From positions 1-37,968 of the forward strand of contig JBCBVV010000060.1 in the NCBI GenBank assembly GCA_039817415.1: 37,968 bases of DNA, given 5' to 3'. A model generated the notes under the pieces. It saw only the letters and a list, made by a program, of their open reading frames with translations. It had not been told where the DNA came from and did no database searches. Every line of letters begins with the position of its first letter. The stretch's first letter is position 1. This DNA is from JALEFZ01 sp039817415 (GTDB lineage: Bacteria; Bacteroidota; Bacteroidia; J057). The translations under genes and the position numbers were made by a program. Shown one piece after another: positions 9,395 to 18,100 of this stretch.

Positions 9395-9411
9395 GTGATA
9401 TATGTCACAGT
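9395..9411. promoter_or_regulatory. CRP-like box, proximal copy
   Basis: GTGATATATGTCACAGT. The core GTGA-N6-TCACA matches the palindromic CRP consensus TGTGA-N6-TCACA on the minus strand. It is 78 bp upstream of the ATG at 9317 and 165 bp upstream of the preferred start at 9230. The 17 bases are identical to those at 9425-9441. Confidence 0.65.
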
Positions 9412-9424
9412 GTCTTTGCACTTC

Positions 9425-9441
9425 GTGATATATGTCACAGT
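9425..9441. promoter_or_regulatory. CRP-like box, distal copy overlapping the regulator stop codon
   Basis: This is the same 17 bases, 30 bp (about three helical turns) from the first box. It covers the TGA stop codon of the Crp/Fnr gene (9435-9437). Tandem boxes on one helix face suggest cooperative binding by the adjacent regulator. Confidence 0.65.
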
Positions 9442-10010
9442 TTCTTTTTGCTTCTCAAACGACTTAGGTTTTCGCGTGACATCCCTAGGTAGGATGCAAG
9501 GTGGGTAATTGGGATTCTTAGTATATATTCTGGATTCTCTTTTAAAAGATAGTGGTATCGCTCAATCCCTTCTCGATTCGCTAGGTTTCTGGCATGTTTG
9601 TCTACAAAACTTATGTATTCTTCTAGTAGCTTAATGGAAAGCCTTGCCACAAGGACTTCGTTTTTTTCAAGTTCCCGCCATTTCTCCAAATCCAGCCGTA
9701 AACAATGGCTCTCTTCCATAAATAGGATGGTCTCTCGCGACTTTTCACCCATATAATTATCCATAGAAATCGCTACCTCTCCTTCCAGAGCAAACCAATT
9801 CACGATTCCATTCGAGCCTTTTGTATAATAACTCCTGGCAGCACCTTTGAGGATTAAGTATGCATATGGACTGTATTCACCTTCGATCACTACTTTTTTA
9901 CCTCTAGGTATATGTACCTCATCCCCGATTACAGCTAATTGATCAAGTAAATCAGGATTACTTGATACATTGATACCTAAGTATTTCTTAAATAGATCGC
10001 TTAACTCCAT
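9435..10010 (-). CDS. Crp/Fnr-family transcriptional regulator
   Basis: A 191-residue DNA-binding regulator. The N-terminal ~115 residues form a cyclic-nucleotide-binding-type beta-roll (VHIPRGKKVVIEGEYSPYAY, then LKGAARSYY). A dimerisation helix follows, then a C-terminal helix-turn-helix (ITHLASYLGMSRENLSRLRSKKKL) that ends right after the recognition helix, as in many Bacteroidota Crp/Fnr proteins. There is no Cys cluster for an iron-sulfur centre. The frame can be extended to a TTG at 10067, but those residues are non-conserved in character; the ATG at 10010 (MELSDLFKKYLG) is preferred. The twin CRP-like boxes at its 3' end suggest that it controls the downstream helical-domain operon. 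Confidence 0.88.
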   Translation of the reverse strand: MELSDLFKKYLGINVSSNPDLLDQLAVIGDEVHIPRGKKVVIEGEYSPYAYLILKGAARSYYTKGSNGIVNWFALEGEVAISMDNYMGEKSRETILFMEESHCLRLDLEKWRELEKNEVLVARLSIKLLEEYISFVDKHARNLANREGIERYHYLLKENPEYILRIPITHLASYLGMSRENLSRLRSKKKL

Positions 10011-10057
10011 GAAAATTAAATAACCTGCTGGTAAAGCGTTGTTAAACAATAATTCAG

Positions 10058-10192
10058 TTACGGGCAAGGCTTAGAAGAATAGCACTTGTTAGGAGAAGTT
10101 ACTATTTTTTGAATCAACCCTCTCCCCAAACTTTTCATTTTTTTATGCAGGTCTTCATGGGTAATTGCCATTTCTTCCAAGGGTAGGACCAT
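10058..10192 (-). other. Small ORF remnant (44 aa) over a dispersed repeat
   Basis: An ATG-initiated frame starting MVLPLEEMAITHEDLHKKMK that runs through the repeat copy at 10088-10141. A second, overlapping frame upstream (ETEKAFAQAYRMIFGANAYG) also looks protein-like. Together they may be the frameshifted end of a lost gene. No family is recognised, and a non-coding reading is equally possible. Confidence 0.2.
10088..10141. repeat. Dispersed repeat, copy 1 (GTTAGGAGAA end)
   Basis: It begins GTTAGGAGAAGTTACTATTT and continues with a CCCAAACTTTTC segment. The order and spacing match the copies at 19659-19710 and 37774-37830. This copy is the most diverged in the middle and no second complementary end was found near it. 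Confidence 0.5.
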
Positions 10193-10346
10193 ATGCGTTA
10201 GCTCCAAATATCATCCGATAAGCTTGAGCAAATGCTTTTTCCGTTTCTAGTGATATTTACGTTGCCAATCATGGTTGGACGAAACGGCCTAGCTGGCTTA
10301 TACTTTCGATACACACATACAACATGTAGTGTGAAGCTCCAGTTGT

Positions 10347-10712
10347 TTATTCATTTTCAATGAATTCCTTTTCAATAAATTTTTGGTAACTCTTTCGGGT
10401 TAATTCCTTTATTCCATTTAACTGCTCTTCGGTTATTTCTTTTTTAAAGTTAAAGCATGATTTGCCTTGCATTCTTTTTTTTAAACTATCTGAAATTTCA
10501 TCTAATAGTTCTGGATTGGTATAAACAGGATAAAGGTGATAGGCTACATAGGATTTCCTAATCTGTACAGCTCCAAAAAAGATGTCCTTACCCTTAATTT
10601 TCTTATTGGTATTTAGGTAATAATAATCAGGTGCATCTTTTTTTATTTCTAAACCATTATCAAGTGAAGACAATACTTCCTTGAGTTTTGTAAAGTTCTT
10701 TTCGGCCTCCAT
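10347..10712 (-). CDS. Small hypothetical protein, DUF1801-like
   Basis: About 121 residues, starting at the ATG at 10712 (MEAEKNFTKL); a TTG nine codons upstream is less likely. It is soluble and lysine-rich with no signal peptide. The pattern DIFFGAVQIRKSYVAYHLYPVY, then GKSCFNFKKEITEEQLNGIKEL, resembles the small DUF1801/YdhG-type fold, where a hydrophobic strand pair is followed by a lysine-rich helix. The family call is by eye and uncertain. The gene stands alone between AT-rich spacers. Confidence 0.6.
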   Translation of the reverse strand: MEAEKNFTKLKEVLSSLDNGLEIKKDAPDYYYLNTNKKIKGKDIFFGAVQIRKSYVAYHLYPVYTNPELLDEISDSLKKRMQGKSCFNFKKEITEEQLNGIKELTRKSYQKFIEKEFIENE

Positions 10713-10846
10713 AAGTTTACTTTTTGACGTCCTCCCCAAAAACCGCGACTTTATGGTTCTAGCTTTGGGTCTTCAAATTTGTTACCTTTTAAACAGAGGT
10801 GCAAGTAGCCCGATGAGTGCAAAATCTATTGTATCGTACGGAGGCT

Positions 10847-11764
10847 TTAATTCATTTGGCGAAATTCATTGGGTGTTTTTCCTGTTTTGCTCTTAAATAA
10901 TCGACTGAAATAATGAGGATAGTTAAAACCCAATTCATATGCTATCTCACTTACGGTATCAATACTACCCAATAAACGTGTTTTTGCCTTGTCTATAATA
11001 AACCCATTGATGTGTTCTTTGGCGTTTAGCCCTGTTTCTTTTTTCAATAAATCACTCAAATAGCTAGATGAAAGGTGCATTTTATTAGAAAAATATTCGA
11101 CTGATGGCATTCCTTCTAGTTTAAATAAACTCGCTTCGTAGTACGATTTTAAATGATTTTCAAATTGACTTACATAATCCGAGTTTTGAGCTGAACGGGT
11201 ATTAAATTGTCGTTCATAGTAACGCTGGGATAGATTCAACAGCAACTCAAGTGTGGATGAAATCACAATTTGACTATGCTTATCCACTCGCTCTGCAATT
11301 TCTCGTTTGATCAACTCCATGCAGTCCGTCAAAGTAGCCTGTTCTGCCTCTGATACGTGCAAAGCTTCAAAAACCGAATAATTGAAAAAGTTGTACGTAT
11401 CAATCGTCTTTCCGAGTTGTGTATTTCGAATTAAATCTGGGTGAAAAACAATCATCCACCCTTTTACCTTACCTTTTGGATAGGCTTTTCCAGTAGTCTG
11501 CACTTGGTTTGGTGCGTAGAAAAACAGTACCCCTTCATCAAAATCATAATGATTTCTGCCATATTGATTGCCACAACTCCTGTCTTTCAAACCAATAACA
11601 TATAAGTCGGAGCTACTACGGATACCCACATGCTCTTCCCTCATTTCGGTTTGAGCAACATCTATCACGCTTATAAGCGGGTGAGTTGGGCTTTCAAATC
11701 CATTCCATTGATGTAGGTGGCTTACCGACTTGATCGAGAATATTTCTGGTCTCATCTTACTCAT
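10847..11764 (-). CDS. AraC-family transcriptional regulator
   Basis: A 305-residue regulator. The N-terminal part (to about 170) is a cupin-like effector domain (FDEGVLFFYAPNQVQTTGK, then GWMIVFHPDLIRNT). The last ~100 residues are the double helix-turn-helix, with YLSDLLKKETGLNAKEHIN and the hallmark ISEIAYELGF-like stretch (VSEIAYELGFNYPHYFSRLFKSKTGKTPNEFRQ). Its ATG overlaps the esterase stop codon by 8 bp (ATGAGTAA), so the two genes are translationally coupled. Direct repeats upstream of the esterase are a likely operator, making this an autoregulated esterase operon. The effector is unknown. Confidence 0.92.
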   Translation of the reverse strand: MSKMRPEIFSIKSVSHLHQWNGFESPTHPLISVIDVAQTEMREEHVGIRSSSDLYVIGLKDRSCGNQYGRNHYDFDEGVLFFYAPNQVQTTGKAYPKGKVKGWMIVFHPDLIRNTQLGKTIDTYNFFNYSVFEALHVSEAEQATLTDCMELIKREIAERVDKHSQIVISSTLELLLNLSQRYYERQFNTRSAQNSDYVSQFENHLKSYYEASLFKLEGMPSVEYFSNKMHLSSSYLSDLLKKETGLNAKEHINGFIIDKAKTRLLGSIDTVSEIAYELGFNYPHYFSRLFKSKTGKTPNEFRQMN

Positions 11765-12698
11765 TGATTTCTTTCATCAGTTGTGCTAAGGCAAGCTTGC
11801 TTTCAGGCATCGGAAGTAAAATCCAACAATGGGGCATATCGGGATATTCATAGTAATGAAACGGAATATTCTCTTTTTGTAGTTTTTCCACCAATTTTCT
11901 GGCATCAGAAACAAATATCTCAGCCGTACCCATGAATATTGAAATCTTGGCAATATTATCAAAACGACCATAAATTGGACTAACCTTCGGGTCTTTGATA
12001 TCAAGTTTTCCTGCCCATAACCTCCCTGCTTTTTGCAAAGAATTTATTTCTAAGGAACTGTCTTTGGGAATTACATCTTGGATATCTGGATTCGTCAAGG
12101 ATACATCTAACCAGGGAGATAAAAGAATGAGTTTTTCAGGTTGAGGTAAATTCACTTCGTTCAAGTATTGAGCAAATGAGATGGCCAAACCTGCGCCCGC
12201 AGAGTCTCCTAAAATTAAAACCTCTTTCCCAGCATATCGGTCTAGAAAAATATTATACAGCTTGTGCAAGTATTCAAATGCTTCTTCCGCATTACTTTGT
12301 GGCGCAAGCGGATAGTCTGGAACCATTATCGTAGCCTGGGTTTCCTCTACGACTTTGGCTAAATAGTCCCATTGAAGGAAAGCCATGTTTACGACATATC
12401 CGCCCCCATGGATATAGAATATCGCCTTTTCCGAAGTGCCATTTTTGGGAGAAAGTGTCCATAACGTTCTTTCTCCAAATGATTCTTCTTGTATGTTACA
12501 GGCTTTCTTTACTGAGTTAGTTGGTGGTGCAGGGTCGTTTTTGACATTTTCTAAATCTGACAATGTTCTTCCTAAGACTTTCTTAAGGCCTATAAGTTTG
12601 AAAGTGAAGTCCAAAAATTTGGACATGAAGCTCGCAGATTTTTCGTGTGTATAAATCATACCTTGTTGTGTCATAATTGATAATTGTTGACTCATCAT
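11757..12698 (-). CDS. HSL-family alpha/beta hydrolase (esterase)
   Basis: A 313-residue carboxylesterase of the hormone-sensitive-lipase family. It has the oxyanion motif HGGGY at 97-101, the nucleophile elbow GDSAG with S166, acid D265 (AEIFVSD) and H290 (DMPHCW), all in the expected order. It has no signal peptide, so it is probably cytoplasmic. It is the first gene of an operon with the AraC regulator. The TACCTTTG element at 12709-12716 lies only ~11 bp from the annotated ATG, so translation may really begin at M9 (12674) or M14 (12659). Substrates are probably short acyl esters, which is family knowledge and not readable from the sequence. Confidence 0.92.
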   Translation of the reverse strand: MMSQQLSIMTQQGMIYTHEKSASFMSKFLDFTFKLIGLKKVLGRTLSDLENVKNDPAPPTNSVKKACNIQEESFGERTLWTLSPKNGTSEKAIFYIHGGGYVVNMAFLQWDYLAKVVEETQATIMVPDYPLAPQSNAEEAFEYLHKLYNIFLDRYAGKEVLILGDSAGAGLAISFAQYLNEVNLPQPEKLILLSPWLDVSLTNPDIQDVIPKDSSLEINSLQKAGRLWAGKLDIKDPKVSPIYGRFDNIAKISIFMGTAEIFVSDARKLVEKLQKENIPFHYYEYPDMPHCWILLPMPESKLALAQLMKEINE

Positions 12699-12708
12699 CT
12701 AATGTTGA

Positions 12709-12716
12709 CAAAGGTA
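12709..12716 (-). promoter_or_regulatory. -7 element TACCTTTG of the esterase operon
   Basis: On the minus strand this reads TACCTTTG, an exact match to the Bacteroidota TAnnTTTG element. No good -33 TTG is present at the usual spacing, consistent with an activator-dependent promoter. Confidence 0.55.
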
Positions 12717-12739
12717 GGTGGACTTCATTTTGAGGGCTT

Positions 12740-12775
12740 AACACAAAATCTATGAGTTCAAACACAAAACCTATG
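12740..12775. promoter_or_regulatory. 21-bp-spaced direct repeats, likely AraC operator
   Basis: AACACAAAATCTATG (12740-12754) and AACACAAAACCTATG (12761-12775) differ at one base and are spaced exactly 21 bp. Their centres lie about 44 and 65 bp upstream of the inferred transcription start, the arrangement used by AraC-type activators. The remainder of 12776-13053 holds no gene that I can see. Confidence 0.55.
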
Positions 12776-13053
12776 TTTGAAGCCTTTAGCTGGTTTGTTG
12801 TTTTGCTTGAGTATGCTTTGCTATATGATCGGCTGAGTGTAGGAGACTATAAGGGTAGCTGATATTAGATGTCTATTTCTCTTCCCCTTGAATAAATCAG
12901 GATAGTTCCTTTTCAAAGTTCTTATTTCCTTTTAATTGACCGTATATCGAGTCAGCATTTAATTTCAAAAATGATATAAGAACTATGGTTTTCATATTAT
13001 TGACATTTACGGTTTTGGCTATGACGAAGCCACATCCCGAGGGGTACTATTGC

Positions 13054-13575
13054 TTACAGGTTTTGTTGTGAATAGTGTTTTTCATTTTTTTCAATCCACT
13101 TTTTCGCTACATCAATTACAACTTTTTCAATGTTTACTCTTCTTGCTCCTTCCCAATAATAGTTGTGTTCGTTGTCTTCATAGTCTAGTTCTTCCCAAGC
13201 ACAATAAAGAAGATAGAAGTCATAAACCAAGTCTTCGTAATCTCTCATTTGACAGAACTTGTATAGCTCAATCAAATTTTCTCTCACTTTTTGTCCTTTG
13301 GCAATTTGGTAAACATAATAACTGGCATAGCTTAAAATTGCCTCATCACCATTTTTCATTTCAAGTCCGAGTTCCTTGACAGTATCGCTCACATAGCCGA
13401 TTACTTCAAAATAATTTGTCGGTTTGCTGAAACCAGCGAGCATACATAAAGTGGGACTTTCATATCCAAGCTCCATCATTTCGATAGCCCAATCAACACT
13501 CTCATTAGTGTCGACCTGCTGAATTTCAGCAAACGCTACAATTTTATATGTCAGTTCACTTATCACTCTGATCAT
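13054..13575 (-). CDS. Conserved hypothetical protein, helical
   Basis: About 173 residues starting at the ATG at 13575 (MIRVISEL); the open frame extends five codons further to a TTG. It is acidic and rich in helices and aromatics (DWAIEMMELGYESPTLCMLAGF, YYVYQIAKGQ), with no signal or membrane segment. It looks like a Bacteroidota hypothetical family, possibly of solenoid-like helical build. No function can be assigned. Directly upstream lies the attC-like palindrome at 13597-13648, so the gene may be a mobile cassette cargo, although its 3' end lacks a complementary partner. Confidence 0.65.
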   Translation of the reverse strand: MIRVISELTYKIVAFAEIQQVDTNESVDWAIEMMELGYESPTLCMLAGFSKPTNYFEVIGYVSDTVKELGLEMKNGDEAILSYASYYVYQIAKGQKVRENLIELYKFCQMRDYEDLVYDFYLLYCAWEELDYEDNEHNYYWEGARRVNIEKVVIDVAKKWIEKNEKHYSQQNL

Positions 13576-13596
13576 TTTACGTGGCGCCAAACGAAC

Positions 13597-13648
13597 TGGC
13601 TAACATGACACTTGCCGCGATTAGCGGCTGGTAGTGTCATGTTAGCTT
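13597..13648. repeat. attC-like imperfect palindrome
   Basis: The outer arms GCTAACATGACACT (13599-13612) and AGTGTCATGTTAGC (13633-13646) pair over 14 bp. An inner stem GCCGC/GCGGC is separated from them by an asymmetric bulge (1 versus 4 nt). On the minus strand the ends read AGCTAAC and GTTAGCC, close to the integron attC core sites RYYYAAC and GTTRRRY. No T-run follows, so it is not an ordinary terminator. Confidence 0.55.
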
Positions 13649-13700
13649 TTGCTCACTGCTGGCTGTCTTATTTGCTTAGAGCATATTGGGACAAGATAGA

Positions 13701-14123
13701 TTATTGAGATATACTGACATAATCTGTGAAGAAAGACTCATCTCCAAATCCAGATGACATAGAAAAAAGTTTTTCCCATACTTTGTCATCTCCCCAGTCC
13801 TCCGGAGATTCTCCCTCATGAGGAAAGATTCTGTTACGGTCTTCAACAGTATCAAATGTCAATATCATGGCATACTTGTTTATTCTACTTCCTCTATCTC
13901 CTTTTACCAAAGTAAGTTGTAAGCCTTTGATTCTATCGTATATGGGAACAATTTCAGCAAGCACAAATTTTTCAAATTCATATGGGTCAGCATTTTCTTT
14001 TAGCTCAATTTGATGAATGGATGCGACTTCATTGGAAGTTGTGGGTTGGTAAGTATCCTTGTTAGGATTAAAACAGGACAAAGCTGTTAAACCAATCAAC
14101 ATTAGCGAGATGATATTTTTCAT
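13701..14123 (-). CDS. Lipoprotein with possible dimeric alpha/beta-barrel domain
   Basis: A 140-residue protein with a lipoprotein signal (LTALSC, Cys 17). The mature part reads like a small ferredoxin-type/NIPSNAP-ABM domain: a strand IHQIELKENADPYEFEKFVLAEIVPIYDRI with its helix, then LQLTLVKGDRG, then YAMILTFDTVEDRNRIFP. These domains usually dimerise and bind small hydrophobic ligands. The call is by pattern only. It is followed on the minus strand by the attC-like palindrome. Confidence 0.65.
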   Translation of the reverse strand: MKNIISLMLIGLTALSCFNPNKDTYQPTTSNEVASIHQIELKENADPYEFEKFVLAEIVPIYDRIKGLQLTLVKGDRGSRINKYAMILTFDTVEDRNRIFPHEGESPEDWGDDKVWEKLFSMSSGFGDESFFTDYVSISQ

Positions 14124-14207
14124 TTTTTCCTATTTTAAAATTTTTGAATTGTAATTTCTCGGTAGGTTTTCTTTTGCTTTCAAGGTTCCGTTGAGTGGGT
14201 CTTATGC

Positions 14208-14230
14208 GGAAGGAGCCATAAGCTCCTTCC
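14208..14230 (-). terminator. Hairpin downstream of the two-repeat secreted protein
   Basis: A 9-bp perfect stem GGAAGGAGC/GCTCCTTCC with a 5-nt loop, about 45 bp after the stop at 14276. There is no clear T-run, so it is either a weak terminator or a transcript-stabilising hairpin. Confidence 0.4.
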
Positions 14231-14275
14231 AGCACGAGACATCATCATTTCCCCTTAAGCTCAAAAACCTTAGCA

Positions 14276-14932
14276 CTAGTTCATAAGCTTGCCAGCCAAG
14301 TACGTTTGTCCATCTTTCACGACCATATAGCTTTGCTTGCCACCTAGGTTGTTATAAGCGCGGATTTCTTTTGTAAGTTCAATGAATTTATCCGTCTCCT
14401 TGTATTTTTCAAATTCTTTTCCACCATAAAAGCCCTGCTTGATCCGGAAATTTCTACCGTTTTCATGCAAAATGTAGTAAGCATTTGCGCTGCCATCCCA
14501 CTGCCATCCTCTGATCTTGTCAAAATGAGACATGAGAACGCTGTTCTGCACATTAAAACTTACGTTATCACCCTGGAAAGGGGCACAAATATTGAGATAG
14601 GTTTTAGAACCATTATACAAGACATAGCTAACGGCTTTCTTCCCATTTCCTAAGTTAAGAACACTCAAGCCTCGGATTTTCCTGTTCGACGTATAATTTC
14701 CCATATATTTTTCATAGATTTTTGTACCAAAGGTCTCTCCATCAAAGGGCTGCTTAACAAACCAGTAGTCATTTCCTGAATGTCTGATATAATAAGCCAT
14801 CGTACCATCCCAGGAAAATCCATGTAAGGCATCTGCTCCGGATACACGTACTTGATTAGATTGCGAAAACGCAGGCTGGTTAAAAAGGAAGGCCAGACAT
14901 AAAATCGTCAACAATTTCAATGTGTTTCTCAT
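14276..14932 (-). CDS. Exported protein of two tandem repeats
   Basis: A 218-residue exported protein. The ATG at 14932 (MRNTLKLLTILCLAFLFNQPAFSQ) starts a clear signal peptide; the open frame extends to 14983 but the added residues have no signal character. The mature part is a duplication of ~90 residues: FSWDGTMAYYIRHSGNDYWFVKQPFDG aligns with WQWDGSANAYYILHENGRNFRIKQGFYG, and each half ends in a KTYLN/QTYLA strand. The pattern suggests small beta-rich modules. No named family is recognised. It directly follows the hybrid two-component gene and has spaced direct repeats upstream, so it is a likely regulatory target. Confidence 0.75.
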   Translation of the reverse strand: MRNTLKLLTILCLAFLFNQPAFSQSNQVRVSGADALHGFSWDGTMAYYIRHSGNDYWFVKQPFDGETFGTKIYEKYMGNYTSNRKIRGLSVLNLGNGKKAVSYVLYNGSKTYLNICAPFQGDNVSFNVQNSVLMSHFDKIRGWQWDGSANAYYILHENGRNFRIKQGFYGGKEFEKYKETDKFIELTKEIRAYNNLGGKQSYMVVKDGQTYLAGKLMN

Positions 14933-14974
14933 AATTAGAATGTTTAAATGATTAATCGGGTTGGTCCCGTTGAA

Positions 14975-15041
14975 CAAATGCAAGGTGCCAGCTTCCTTTC
15001 CAAAGCCCCTTCACTTATTCCCCAAAACCTTCACGTATTCC
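14975..15041. promoter_or_regulatory. 20-bp-spaced direct repeats and near-consensus -7 element
   Basis: CCTTCACTTATTCC (15008-15021) and CCTTCACGTATTCC (15028-15041) differ at one base and are spaced 20 bp. TGCATTTG (minus strand, 14975-14982) is one base from TAnnTTTG and lies about 33 bp downstream of them. The layout resembles an AraC-type operator; the hybrid two-component gene ending at 15116 carries an AraC output domain. Confidence 0.45.
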
Positions 15042-15115
15042 ACATAAAAGGGAAAAACCCTAGCACTTATTTTACATAAATGCATTAAATCAAATCCTAA
15101 TTAATTGAAATTGAA

Positions 15116-18100
15116 CTACTTACGAACATTACTAGGTGCAAGACCGAATTCTTCAGAAAATGATCTAGAAAAGTAATTTGGATCACTAAACCCGACCTCA
15201 TAAGCGATTTCAGAAATGTTGAGATCTGAATTTTCGAGCAATTCCAATGCTTTTTGAAGGCGGATTGACCGGATAAATTGGGAAGGGGTTTTATTGGTTA
15301 GCGCTTTCAGTTTACGATTAACCTGGGTGTTGCTCAATTTTGCGGCTTTACATAAGTGGCTGACTGAGAGTTCAGGATCATCGATGCGGTCTTGGACGAC
15401 TTTGATCAGTTTTTTTAAGAAACGATCTTCAAGGTTTGGTTTCGCATTGGCCATGACCTTCTGCACAAAATGGTCTTTACCCGAATAGGTGGCTTGAAGC
15501 GTTTTTCGAAGGGAGACCAGTCGATCGAGCCGGACAAATAATTCCTCTTTATTAAATGGTTTTGTCAAATAGGCATCGGCCCCTTCTTTCAGACCTTCAA
15601 TCCTGTTTTCGGTGCTTGCTTTTGCGGTAAGCAAAATTATAGGGATATGACTGGTGCGTTCGTCTTTTTTCAATTCCTTGCAAACCTCATAGCCATCTTT
15701 TTCTGGCATCATCACATCTGAAATGATGATATTAGGAATGATCTCAATGGCTTTCTCGATGCCCAGAGATCCATTCATTGCTTTTTCAACTTGATAATTG
15801 GCCTGAAGTAAAGCTTCCAGATAAACAATAATGTCTTCATTGTCCTCAATGATGAGCACAACCGGCTTTTCCTCCTGAGGTCCTTTGATTAAAGCAGGAG
15901 CTAATAAGGCATCTTCTTTTTGGTCAGTTTCGTTTATAGAAGCTTGTTCATAAGCCTTGGGCTGTTCCTTCATGGCATCTCGTCTGACAGGAAGCGAGAC
16001 GGTAAAGCTGGTCCCTTCTCCTTCACGACTCTCGGCAGTGATCCTGCCTCCCATCAACTCTACCAATTCCTTGGTGTAGGTGAGCCCGATTCCTGTTCCT
16101 TCTCCCTTTCGTGAACTGGACGTATCTACCTGATAAAAGCGATCGAAGATGTGCTCGAGTTGCGTGGGCGGGATGCCGACACCATTATCGGAAATACGGA
16201 GGTTTAGTTGGCTCCCAGAGCTGGAAACTGTTGCGCTGATTGCTCCCCTTTCCGGTGTGAACTTGATCGCATTAGACAATAGATTATAAAGGATGTGTTG
16301 GATTTTTTCCTCATCATAATCCATAACACATGAAGCTAACTCGGAGTGGAAGTGTAGCGCAATTTGCTTGTTTTGGGCCATAGAATGAAAGGAGGAGGTT
16401 AGGTAGCTCAAATAGGGGATGATATCCGCCTGGATGAGGGTAAGCTTCATTTGGCCGGACTCCAGCTTGGAAAGACCGAGCATTTGATTGATGAGGCGAA
16501 GTAAATTTTTGCTGTTCCTGGCAATGAGGCTTCGTTCTTTTTCGAAACCTGCAATTTTTTCATTCATCCCCATAATGACAGTCAGGGGCGTGCGGAACTC
16601 ATGTGTGATATTGGTATACAGTCGTTCTTTAACCTTGTTGAGCTCTTTTATTCGATCTGCTTCTGCTTTTTCCAATCTGCGCGTAAGCTGGAACTTGTAA
16701 AAAGTATAAAGCCCAACTAGAAAAATTAGGACATATAGGCTGTAAGCCCACCAGGTTGCCCACCAGGGGGGAGAAATATGTATCCAGACTATTTTTTCGG
16801 GCCTCCAATCTCCACCTCGTACCGCTCCCCGAACCTTAAACTCATAGGTACCCGGTGGGACTTTTACATAGGTGGCAAGGGGCTCCAGACCACTTTCTCG
16901 CCAGTCTTCATCATAATTTTTGAGCTGGAATTGGTATCGATTTGTTTCTGGTTCGCGAAAAAATAGGGTAGCAAATCGTAGCGAAAAGGCATTTTGATGA
17001 TAGGGTAGGCGGATAGTCCTTTCAGCAGGAGAATGAGGAAGCAAAGCAAAATCCCTTTGTTCTCCTTTTTGATCAAAGAGTAGCTGAAAATCATAGATAA
17101 TGGTCTCCAGTTTTTCGTTGTTTGGTGTTTGTTCTACTTGTTGGGGATCGAGAATTTGTATACCTCCCACCCCGCCAAAATAGATACGCCCCAACGAATC
17201 CTGATACACGCAAGGCAAGCCCGCGGGCTCCATATGCAAAGGAAAAGGAGACTTGAAGGTAAGGTGCTCCTTGGTATTGGGATCAATCAAGTAGATTTGG
17301 TCTCCAAATAACCAAATTCGATTTTGCTGATCCATTTGCATGCCTTTGAAGAAGCGTCCTCCAAGGTCCTTAATCGTGAAAACGGTTGGAGTGGAATTTC
17401 CTGGTGTAATATCTAGGACATGTGTTTTGGTCCCCAGCCAAAGCCTGCCCGCATCATCTTCGATGAGTCCACTCAACTCTCCAAAGGGAAGGGAAGGATC
17501 ATATCCGCTCACATTAGCTTCGAAGGTTTCAAAGGTTCCCTGATCAGGACTAAATTTTTTTAACAAAAAACTGGGAAAATTTGGGTCTGGTAAAGCTACA
17601 ATCCATATACCTCCATCCCGGGCATGGGCAAGCATGATGCGGGTGAACCAAGGGAATTCGCCCGGAGCCACAAATGGAAATCGATGGAAACGATCTGTTT
17701 CCTCATCATACAAATTGAGTACACCTTCTGAGCTTACTGCCCAAATTTGATCCTCTTGATCTATCAAAATAAAGGAGACAGGCCCTTCGCCCCCAAGGCT
17801 ACGGTCATCAGATGGGTCATGCAAATAGGTCATCAATTCGCCCGTTTGAGGGTCGATTCTGAGCAAACCATTTGGCGCAGGGCGGCTTATCCACAATTTC
17901 CCTTTTTCATCAGCAAGCATTCTAAAATTATATCTCAGTAACTCCTGAGGCAAAAACAACACTTCGGGCAGGACTTGCTGATCCAGGTTGGATTGAGGCG
18001 CTTGAATCTTGTTATAATTATATTTGACCAGGGTCTTTTTCAGCGGATCAAATTCCAGTAGTTCCAATCCACCTGTCCCGATCCAGAGACGCCCATCCTG

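Noticed and set aside
9391..9441. CRISPR-like repeat
   Set aside because: There are only two copies with a 13-bp gap; the symmetry fits regulator boxes, and no cas gene is present.
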